Source of the DNA: JAWOLE01 sp963815655
GTDB lineage: Bacteria > Acidobacteriota > Thermoanaerobaculia > UBA5066 > Gp7-AA6
Reading direction: 5' to 3'
DNA: 64,000 nt
Assembly (NCBI GenBank): GCA_963815655.1
Contig: CAWFHK010000001.1
Location: 4,340,001 to 4,404,000 of the forward strand
Shown: positions 55,488 to 62,099 of the stretch, in pieces
Layout of the letters: every line of letters starts with the position of its first letter
Position numbering within the stretch: the stretch's first letter is position 1
Notes under the pieces: generated by a model
What the model saw: only the letters and a program-made list of their open reading frames with translations
Told to the model about the DNA's origin: nothing
Databases searched by the model: none
Made by a program: the position numbers and the translations under genes

Positions 55488-56531
55488 GTGAAGGTCCTCG
55501 TGACGGGCGGGTGCGGGTTCATCGGGTCGAATTTCATTCGCCGTCTCTTCGAGTCGCGGGGGGACGGCGTTTCTGTCGTGAACCTGGACAAGCTGACGTA
55601 CGCGGCCAATCCCGCCAACCTGGCCGACATCGAGGGCCGGGCGAACTACCGCTTCCTGCGCGGCGACATCGCCGACCCGAAGGCGGCCGGCGCCGCGATG
55701 GAGGGGTGCACCGACGTCGTCAACTTCGCGGCGGAGACGCACGTGGACCGCTCGCTTCTGGGCGACGCCTCCTTCATCGAGACGGACGTGCGCGGGGTCT
55801 TCGTGCTGCTCGAGGAGGCGAAGCGCCGCGGCATTCGCAAGTTCATCCAGATCTCGACCGACGAGGTCTACGGCACAATCGCCGAGGGCTCCTTCACCGA
55901 GGGATCGACCTTGATGCCCCGGAACCCCTACGCGGCGTCGAAGGCGGGTGGAGACCGGCTCGCCTATTCCTACTGGGCTTCGTACGGCACGCCGGTCGTG
56001 ATCACCCGCGCGTCCAACAACTACGGGCCGTATCAGTACCCGGAGAAACTCATCCCGCTCTTCGTGACCAACGCGATCGACAGCGAGCCGCTCCCCCTCT
56101 ACGGCGACGGCCGCAACGTGCGGGACTGGCTCTTCGTGCGCGACCACGCCGCGGCGATCGATTTCCTGCTCGATGCGGGCGAGCCCGGCGAGACCTACAA
56201 CATCGCCGGCGGCAACGAGATGGAGAACATCGAGATCACGCGCCGCGTCCTGCGCCAGCTGGGAAGGCCCGAGAGCCTCATCCGCTTCGTCGACGACCGT
56301 CCCGGTCACGACCGCCGCTACTCGCTCGACGCCGGGAAGCTCGCCGCCCTGGGGTTTCGCCCCTCGACGCCGCTCGAAGAGGGTCTCTCCGGGACGATCG
56401 CCTGGTACCGCCGGCACGAGGAGTGGTGGCGTCCGGTCAAGGAGAAGGACGCCGCATACCGCGCCTTCTATCGCTCGCAGTACGGCGACCGCCTGGCCAC
56501 CTCCTCGGCGGCCGCCAAGGACCCCGGGTAA
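55488..56531 (+). CDS. rmlB: dTDP-glucose 4,6-dehydratase
   Basis: 347 residues. NAD-binding GGCGFIGSNF near 7, NFAAETHVDRS, the catalytic STDEVYG (Thr-Asp-Glu) and YxxxK in YAASKAGGD, and SNNYGPYQYPEKLIP. It converts dTDP-glucose to dTDP-4-keto-6-deoxyglucose. GTG start directly after the heptamer array. Confidence 0.93.
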   Translation: MKVLVTGGCGFIGSNFIRRLFESRGDGVSVVNLDKLTYAANPANLADIEGRANYRFLRGDIADPKAAGAAMEGCTDVVNFAAETHVDRSLLGDASFIETDVRGVFVLLEEAKRRGIRKFIQISTDEVYGTIAEGSFTEGSTLMPRNPYAASKAGGDRLAYSYWASYGTPVVITRASNNYGPYQYPEKLIPLFVTNAIDSEPLPLYGDGRNVRDWLFVRDHAAAIDFLLDAGEPGETYNIAGGNEMENIEITRRVLRQLGRPESLIRFVDDRPGHDRRYSLDAGKLAALGFRPSTPLEEGLSGTIAWYRRHEEWWRPVKEKDAAYRAFYRSQYGDRLATSSAAAKDPG

Positions 56532-56538
56532 CCGGAGC

Positions 56539-56618
56539 CGTAAAACGTCAAACGTAAGTCGTCAGACGAATCCGGCGGCCCGGAGATCTTCGTCTTACGT
56601 CTCACGTTTCACGTTTGA
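56539..56618. repeat. Intact heptamer palindrome (CGTTTCA type)
   Basis: Left arm CGTAAAA, CGTCAAA, CGTAAGT, CGTCAGA at 56539-56566; right arm CGTCTTA, CGTCTCA, CGTTTCA, CGTTTGA at 56591-56618; a 24-base GC-rich spacer between. It is the uninterrupted counterpart of the element at 53796-54364. Confidence 0.85.
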
Positions 56619-56623
56619 CGCCC

Positions 56624-57556
56624 ATGAGTGACGCCGCGGTCGCCACGGCCGAGCCGGTCCCCGAGGTGCTGTCCGCGCCGCGCGCCGTGCCGCGGCCGCG
56701 CCGGCGGATCCTCGTGACCGGTGCGGGCGGGATGCTCGGGTCGGACCTCGTTCCGGCCCTCGCCGGCGCGGGGCACGACGTGTTCGCGCGGCCCCGAGCG
56801 GACCTGGACGTCTCGAAGGAGACGGATGTGGAGCGCGCGTTCCGGGAGATCCAGCCGCACGTCGTCGTCAACTGCGCCGCGTTCACGCGGGTGGACGAGT
56901 GCGAGTCCGACCCCCGGGGGCTGGAGGTGAATGCCCGCGCCGTTCACAGGCTCGCCGACCATGCCCTGCGCCACTCCGCGCAGCTCGTTCAGATCTCGAC
57001 GGACTTCGTTTTCGACGGAGCGAAACGGGAGCCCTATTCCGAGGAGGACGCTCCCAACCCGCTGTCGGCGTACGGCCGCGGCAAGCTCCAGGGAGAGGAG
57101 GCCGCCCTGCGCGTGCCCTCGGGGCTCGTCGTGCGCAGCTCCTGGCTCTTCGGATCGGCGGGCCCCAACTTCATCGAGTCAATCCTGAAGCAGGTCGAAG
57201 CCGGCCGCCGCACGCTGACCGTCGTGAACGACCAGACGGGCTGCCCGACGGCGACGGCCGACCTCTCCGAGGCGATCCTGGCGCTGATCGAAAGCGGCGC
57301 GGTCGGGATCTCTCACTTCGCCAACAGGGGAGAGGTCACCTGGTTCGATTTCGCCCGCGAGATCCTCGCCTTCTCCGGGCACGCCGACGTGACCGTCGAG
57401 CCGACCGGCTCGGAAACGCTCGGACGCCCGGCCCGTCGGCCTCCCTATTCCGTCCTGGACGTCTCCCGCTACGAGAGGGTCACGGGCCGCCCCGTCCGTC
57501 ATTACCGCGAAGCGCTCGTCGAGTACCTGGCCCGCCGCGCGCTCCCGGAAGCGTGA
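56624..57556 (+). CDS. rmlD: dTDP-4-dehydrorhamnose reductase
   Basis: 310 residues from the ATG at 56624. After a 30-residue extension, the NAD(P)-binding RILVTGAGGMLGSDLVPAL, VVNCAAFTRVDECE, QISTDFVFDGAKREPY and YGRGKLQGEEA (YxxxK) are present. Reduces dTDP-4-keto-rhamnose to dTDP-L-rhamnose. An rmlC epimerase gene is missing between rmlB and rmlD and must be elsewhere, if present. An in-frame TTG at 56615 overlaps the heptamer arm and is less likely. Confidence 0.88.
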   Translation: MSDAAVATAEPVPEVLSAPRAVPRPRRRILVTGAGGMLGSDLVPALAGAGHDVFARPRADLDVSKETDVERAFREIQPHVVVNCAAFTRVDECESDPRGLEVNARAVHRLADHALRHSAQLVQISTDFVFDGAKREPYSEEDAPNPLSAYGRGKLQGEEAALRVPSGLVVRSSWLFGSAGPNFIESILKQVEAGRRTLTVVNDQTGCPTATADLSEAILALIESGAVGISHFANRGEVTWFDFAREILAFSGHADVTVEPTGSETLGRPARRPPYSVLDVSRYERVTGRPVRHYREALVEYLARRALPEA

Positions 57557-57572
57557 TGGTCGCCGAAACCAC

Positions 57573-57652
57573 TGTCATTCTGAGACCCGAAGGGCCGAAG
57601 AATCTGCTCCTGCCGAGGGAAGAGCAGATCCTTCGCTTCGCTCAGGATGACA
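57573..57652. repeat. Interspersed palindromic element with TGTCAT ends (copy 2)
   Basis: Begins TGTCATTCTGAGACCCGAAG and ends CTTCGCTCAGGATGACA; the halves are imperfect inverted repeats, with AATCTGCTC and GAGCAGATC as an inner pair. 80 bp, located between rmlD and the prenol kinase gene. Related to the element at 49861-50061. Confidence 0.8.
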
Positions 57653-57674
57653 GCCTGGAGTAACCCTGTCTCCC

Positions 57675-59012
57675 TTGACGGCTTCGGAGTGGAAGCGCAA
57701 GGCCGTCCACGCCGGGATGGGGCTGCTCGCCCTGACGCTCCGCTGGCTCGATTGGAAAGCCGCGGCGGCGGTCGCGCTCTCGGCGCTCCTCTTCAATCTC
57801 TTCGTCATGCCGCGGATCGGCCGCGGGATCTACAGGGATCCTTCCCGGACGCGCGACACGGGGATCGTGGCCTATGCCACGATGGTGCTCGTCCTGATCC
57901 TCCTCTTCCGCGGCCGCTATCTGCCGATTGCCGCGGCGGTCTGGGCGATGATGGCCTTCGGCGACCCCGCGGCCACGATCGCCGGCCGGCTTCTGCGGGG
58001 ACCTCTCCTCCCCTGGAACCCGGAGAAGACCTGGGCCGGGTTGCTCGGCAACTGGGCGCTCGGCGGCGCCGGCGCCGTCCTGGTGTTCCGATTCGTCTCC
58101 GCCCGGAGGCTCGAGCCGGCGGCCGTCGCGATCCTCGTCTGCGGCGCGGCCCTCTACGCCTTCCTCGAGTCGGTGCGCTCCGGCCTGGACGACAATCTCG
58201 TCGCGGCCCTGCCGACGGCGCTGACCGTGTTTCAGCTTGCGCGCCTGGCGGCCGGAGAGGGCGTTCCCTGGCCCTCGCTCGGAGTGGCCGCGATCCTCGC
58301 GGCCGCCGCCGTCAACGCGGTCGTGGCCCTGGCGGCCTGGCGCCTGGCCTTGGTCTCGGCTTCCGGAGCCTGGGCCGGCGCGCTGGCGGGGCTCCTCGTC
58401 ATCGTGGCCGGGGGCTGGGGCGCGTACGCGGTGCTCTGGGCCTTCTTCGCCGCCGGGACGGCGGCGACGCGATGGGGATATGCCCGCAAGGCGCAGAGCG
58501 GCGTCGCGCAGGCCGACCGCGGGCGGCGCGGCGCGGCGCACGTCGTCGCCAACGTCGGGGTCCCCGCCGCGCTGCTGCTGCTCGGCGCGCCGCCGGTCGC
58601 GTTCGTCGCCGCGCTCGCCGCGGCCCTCGCGGACACGCTCGGCACGGAGATCGGCGGCCTCTACGGCCGCAGCCCCTTCTCCCTGGCGAGGCTTCGCCGG
58701 CTTCCGGTCGGGAGCGCGGGCGCGGTCTCCCTGTCCGGAGTCCTCGCCGGAGCCGCCGGCGCCGCCCTGATGGGCGGGGTCGGCGTCCTCGCCGGCCTCC
58801 TGCCCGCCGCGGCGATCGCCGTCGTCGCCGCGGCCGGGACCGCGGGTTCGCTCGCGGAAAGCGCCGCGCTGGATCTGGCCGGCGGGAGCGGCGTCCGGCT
58901 CGACCACGAGTTCGCCAATGCCTTCAACACCCTCGTGGGGGCGCTCGTCGCGATCGAGATCCTCCTTTCCATGGAGGGCCACGGGCTCTTTCTCCCCGTC
59001 ACCGGCGCATGA
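57675..59012 (+). CDS. Fusion of a phytol/dolichol-kinase-like domain and a DUF92 (prenyl-phosphate kinase-like) domain
   Basis: 445 residues, almost entirely membrane helices. Residues about 1-215 resemble CTP-dependent polyprenol/phytol kinases (VTE5 type): AFGDPAATIAGRLLRG and WNPEKTWAG. Residues about 225-445 are DUF92/TMEM19-like: FFAAGTAATRWGYARKAQSG, ADTLGTEIGGLYGRSPF, PVGSAGAVSLSGVLAG and HEFANAFNTLVGALVA. In plants and cyanobacteria the DUF92 protein VTE6 phosphorylates phytyl-phosphate. Together the two domains could turn a free isoprenoid alcohol into its diphosphate. TTG start. The stop overlaps the UbiA gene by ATGA, linking the product to prenyl transfer. Confidence 0.75.
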   Translation: MTASEWKRKAVHAGMGLLALTLRWLDWKAAAAVALSALLFNLFVMPRIGRGIYRDPSRTRDTGIVAYATMVLVLILLFRGRYLPIAAAVWAMMAFGDPAATIAGRLLRGPLLPWNPEKTWAGLLGNWALGGAGAVLVFRFVSARRLEPAAVAILVCGAALYAFLESVRSGLDDNLVAALPTALTVFQLARLAAGEGVPWPSLGVAAILAAAAVNAVVALAAWRLALVSASGAWAGALAGLLVIVAGGWGAYAVLWAFFAAGTAATRWGYARKAQSGVAQADRGRRGAAHVVANVGVPAALLLLGAPPVAFVAALAAALADTLGTEIGGLYGRSPFSLARLRRLPVGSAGAVSLSGVLAGAAGAALMGGVGVLAGLLPAAAIAVVAAAGTAGSLAESAALDLAGGSGVRLDHEFANAFNTLVGALVAIEILLSMEGHGLFLPVTGA

Positions 59013-59989
59013 AGAGATACGTCCGTCTCGCGCGCCCCTTCACGCTGCTGCCGCCGCTTCTCGGCATCGTCTCCGGCGCGGTCTGCGCCTTCGGCTCCGC
59101 CCACAACCCGGACCCCTCCCGCCGCGTGACGTGGGCCGTCGTCCTGACCGTCGCGATCGGATCGCTCTGCGCCTCGCTCATGAACGCGGCCTCCAACATC
59201 GTCAACCAGATCGCGGACCTGGAGATCGACCGGGAGAACAAGCCCGACCGCCCGCTCGTGACGGGCGAAATCTCCATTGGCCGGGCCTGGATCACCGCCG
59301 CCGTTCTCTACGTTCTCGTGATCCTGCCGACCTGGCTCGTGGTGCCGTACCCGTACAGCTCCTTCCGGGAGCGCTTCGAGGCCCCGCTCTCCTTCCACGC
59401 GGCGTTCTTCATCTACTGCCTGGGGGCCCTGGCGAGCTTCGTCTATTCCTTTCCCGCCTTCGGCAGGACGAAGCGGCACTGGCTGGCCGCGAACGTGACG
59501 ATCGCCGTGACGCGCGGGGGGCTCCTCAAGGTCGCGGGCTGGGCGTTCGTCGCGTCCGTCGGCGTCTGGGAGGCCTGGGCGATCGGAGGCATCTTCGCCT
59601 TCTTCCTTCTCGGCACGACCTCGACCAAGGACTTCTCCGACATGGAGGGGGACCGCGCCCACGGATGCATGACGCTTCCGATCCGCTTCGGAGTGACCCG
59701 GGCCGCGCGGATGATCGCGCCGTTCTTCGTCGTTCCCTGGCTCCTCATCCCTCTGCTGGCCTGGCTGCCGGACCCCGGCAACTCCACCGAGACGCTCCTG
59801 ACGGGCAACCGGACCTTCCTGACCGTCCTCGGCCTCGCGCTCGCCGCGTGGGGAGCGTACGCGGCGCGCCTGCTCCTCGCGAACCCCGAGGACCTCGCTC
59901 GCACCGAGAACCATCCCGCCTGGACCCACATGTATCTGCTCATGATGAGCGCCCAGGTCGGATTCGCGCTCGCCTACGTGTTTCGGTAG
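59009..59989 (+). CDS. UbiA-family prenyltransferase
   Basis: 326 residues, eight to nine membrane helices. The first Asp-rich motif is NIVNQIADLEIDRENKPDRPL, the second TKDFSDMEGDRAHG. These bind Mg-prenyl diphosphate. The acceptor could be a quinone precursor, homogentisate, haem, a sugar phosphate or glycerol phosphate; the sequence does not decide. Coupling by ATGA overlap to the prenol-kinase/DUF92 fusion suggests that it uses a salvaged prenyl diphosphate. Confidence 0.85.
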   Translation: MKRYVRLARPFTLLPPLLGIVSGAVCAFGSAHNPDPSRRVTWAVVLTVAIGSLCASLMNAASNIVNQIADLEIDRENKPDRPLVTGEISIGRAWITAAVLYVLVILPTWLVVPYPYSSFRERFEAPLSFHAAFFIYCLGALASFVYSFPAFGRTKRHWLAANVTIAVTRGGLLKVAGWAFVASVGVWEAWAIGGIFAFFLLGTTSTKDFSDMEGDRAHGCMTLPIRFGVTRAARMIAPFFVVPWLLIPLLAWLPDPGNSTETLLTGNRTFLTVLGLALAAWGAYAARLLLANPEDLARTENHPAWTHMYLLMMSAQVGFALAYVFR

Positions 59990-60009
59990 GTGGTAGGTGG
60001 CAGGCAAGA
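59982..60009. repeat. Heptamer array (GGTGGTA type)
   Basis: TTCGGTA, GGTGGTA, GGTGGCA and GGCAAGA overlap the stop codon of the UbiA gene. Single arm, same unit as at 32843. Confidence 0.5.
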
Positions 60010-60045
60010 GATGATTCGCGCGCCGCGCCAGTGGTACAATGGATC

Positions 60046-60585
60046 GTGCACCCCCAAACAGCCCTGGAGACAATTCCAGTGGTTCTCCCCGAGTCGGACG
60101 GCTATCGGGTCCGCTGGAGCGGCCTCTCGCTGACGTTCGACGAGCGGACCCTGAACGCTCTCGTCGCTCAGCTCGTCGAACGGATCCCGGACCTGAAGGA
60201 TCTGAAGATCCTCGTCTCGCCGGGAGAGCTCGCCGCCACGCTCGTCGTGCACCGGTTCGGCGTCCCTCTGTCGGCCAAGGCCACGCTCTCGCAGCTGCGC
60301 CTGAAGGATGGGTTCCTGGCCTTCGTGCTCGAGAAGGTGCAGGCCCTCTCCTTCATCCCCATCCCCGACCAGCTCCTGACATACCTCGCTCAGAAGGCGC
60401 CGGAGGGACTCCTCACGTATTACCCGGAAGACCGGATCATGGTCGTGAACTTGAACGAGTGGACGCCTCCCGGCATGGACCTTTCCCTGGAGCGGACCCT
60501 CTTCGAGAAGGGGGCCCTGACACTCGAGTTCGCGAGCGGCTCCTACGACCTCTCGGGCCTGCTCGGGACCACGTTCGCGGACTGA
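60046..60585 (+). CDS. Conserved-looking protein of unknown function
   Basis: 179 residues from a GTG at 60046 (a GTG at 60079 is an alternative). No signal peptide, membrane helix or known motif. The repeated pattern of beta strands (GYRVRWSGLSLTFDER, GELAATLVVHRFGVPLSAKATL, DRIMVVNLNEWTPPGMDL, KGALTLEFASGSYDL) suggests a small beta-rich domain like lipid- or membrane-associated scaffolds. Convergent with the deacetylase gene three bases away. Function not assigned. Confidence 0.6.
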   Translation: MHPQTALETIPVVLPESDGYRVRWSGLSLTFDERTLNALVAQLVERIPDLKDLKILVSPGELAATLVVHRFGVPLSAKATLSQLRLKDGFLAFVLEKVQALSFIPIPDQLLTYLAQKAPEGLLTYYPEDRIMVVNLNEWTPPGMDLSLERTLFEKGALTLEFASGSYDLSGLLGTTFAD

Positions 60586-60588
60586 GGC

Positions 60589-61614
60589 TCAGGCAACGCC
60601 GAGGTCCGGCCAGAAGGGACGCTGGGCGGCCAGAACCGACGCGATGACCGAGGATGCGGCGGCGCTCGGGGAGCCAAACTCTCTCGGCGCGGGGTCCTCC
60701 CCGAGGAGGGTGCGCAGGCAGGCCGCGGCCGAATTCGAGATCGTCTCGAGGTTGTAGCCTCCCTCCAGGGCGAGCACGGAGCGTCCTCCCGCGAGCCTTC
60801 GAAGCCTCTCGGTCATCGCGGCAAAGCCGCCCGGGGTCACGCGCATCTCGCCCAGGAGATCGCCGTCGGCGGCATCGAAACCGCAGGAGACGAGGACGAG
60901 GTCCGGCTGGAATCTCTCGGCGATCGGGAGCAGGACAGAATCGAAGGCCGCCAGGTAATCGGCGTCGCCCATGCCGGGCGGCCAGGGAACGTTCACCGTG
61001 CGGCCGCGCGCGCGGGAGCCGCCGAGCTCGTCGGCGGCCCCGGTGCCCGGATAGAACGGGAACTGGTGAGTGGAGAAGTAGAGGACGGCCGGGTCGTTCC
61101 AGAAAGTGTGCTGCGTGCCGTTGCCGTGATGCACGTCCCAGTCCACGATGAGAACGCGGGATGCGCCGGCCGCCCGGGCCGCCCGCGCGGCGATCGCGAC
61201 GTTGTTGAAGAGACAGAATCCCATGGCCAGGTCGGCCTCGGCGTGGTGTCCGGGAGGACGAAGCAGGGCCAGGCCGTTGTCGAGCTCTCCCCGGACGACG
61301 CGCGCCGTCAGGTCCGCCAGGCCTCCGGCGGCCAACCAGGCCGCTTCGGCCGAATCGCGGCACGCGTAGGTGTCCGGGTCGAGCTGCGTGAAGTCGCGGC
61401 GCGAGGTCGCCCGGACCGCGTCGATCAGGCTGCGGGCGTGCACGGCTTCCAGTTCTGCGGTCGTCGCTTCGCGCGCCTCGACCCGCCGGCAGCGCTCGAA
61501 GAGGCCTTCGGCGATCAGGTGGTCGCGGATCGCCTCGAGCCTTCCGGGTTGCTCCGGATGGTCGTACGGCGCGCGATGCAGGAGAAAACGGTCGTCGTAG
61601 ACGAAGCCGGTCAT
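60589..61614 (-). CDS. Histone-deacetylase-family hydrolase (class II-like)
   Basis: 341 residues. Zinc-dependent deacetylase motifs in order: RPPGHHAEADLAMGFCLFNN, DWDVHHGNGTQHTFW, STHQFPFYPGTG, CGFDAADGDLLGEM and ALEGGYN. Bacterial members deacetylate polyamines, acetoin-related or small acylated compounds rather than histones; the substrate here is unknown. ATG start at 61614 behind a heptamer palindrome. Confidence 0.9.
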   Translation of the reverse strand: MTGFVYDDRFLLHRAPYDHPEQPGRLEAIRDHLIAEGLFERCRRVEAREATTAELEAVHARSLIDAVRATSRRDFTQLDPDTYACRDSAEAAWLAAGGLADLTARVVRGELDNGLALLRPPGHHAEADLAMGFCLFNNVAIAARAARAAGASRVLIVDWDVHHGNGTQHTFWNDPAVLYFSTHQFPFYPGTGAADELGGSRARGRTVNVPWPPGMGDADYLAAFDSVLLPIAERFQPDLVLVSCGFDAADGDLLGEMRVTPGGFAAMTERLRRLAGGRSVLALEGGYNLETISNSAAACLRTLLGEDPAPREFGSPSAAASSVIASVLAAQRPFWPDLGVA

Positions 61615-61623
61615 GACAGGAGG

Positions 61624-61702
61624 GTTTCAGGTTCCATGTTTCAGGTTCCAGGCGGCCATTCTCGTCTGGAATCCTGAAACTTGAAACTTGAAACTTGAAA
61701 CC
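61624..61702. repeat. Heptamer palindrome (CCTGAAA type)
   Basis: Left arm GTTTCAG, GTTCCAT, GTTTCAG, GTTCCAG at 61624-61651; right arm three TGAAACT units and one TGAAACC at 61675-61702. Complementary arms around a 23-base spacer. Same heptamer as at 28783. Confidence 0.85.
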
Positions 61703-61709
61703 CGGCTTC

Positions 61710-62099
61710 TTATCGGAGCTGCTCGAGGATCTCCTGGGCGAGCTCGGGGCTTGCCGCGCAGGAGTCCTCGGTCAGCAGGCAATCGCGCAGATTGGCCTCG
61801 CAGCCGCAGGGGCAGCACTGCGTCGAGAGCGCCCGGAAGTACTCGTCCCGGGCGACCGGCGTGAGGCCCTCGGCCGAGAGGAGAGCCGATCGCGACGCGA
61901 CGCCGCTCTTCTTCCGTTCGGCGGGCGGGGCCGGAGGGCGCCGCCTCTGAAAGAGCGGGCTCCGGGCCTTGAGCCACCAGAGGGCCAAGGCGAAGATCGC
62001 GGCATAGAGGAGGATGAGGACGACCGCCGCGCCCGGCCTTCGCGCGGTCCGGCGCCGCCGGGGGCGCGCGACCCGCAGGGGGTCCGGGGAATCAGCCAT
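61710..62099 (-). CDS. Small Cys-rich membrane protein with a CCPCGC motif
   Basis: 129 residues. One membrane helix about 24-44 (AAVVLILLYAAIFALALWWL), a basic Pro-rich linker, and a C-terminal Cys cluster CCPCGCEANLRDCLLTEDSC. The six cysteines are likely to bind a metal or form disulphides. Its ATG overlaps the stop of the DUF255/thioredoxin-like gene, suggesting a joint redox or metal-related role. I recognise the CPCGC-x-C pattern from small uncharacterised membrane proteins but cannot name a family. Confidence 0.65.
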   Translation of the reverse strand: MADSPDPLRVARPRRRRTARRPGAAVVLILLYAAIFALALWWLKARSPLFQRRRPPAPPAERKKSGVASRSALLSAEGLTPVARDEYFRALSTQCCPCGCEANLRDCLLTEDSCAASPELAQEILEQLR

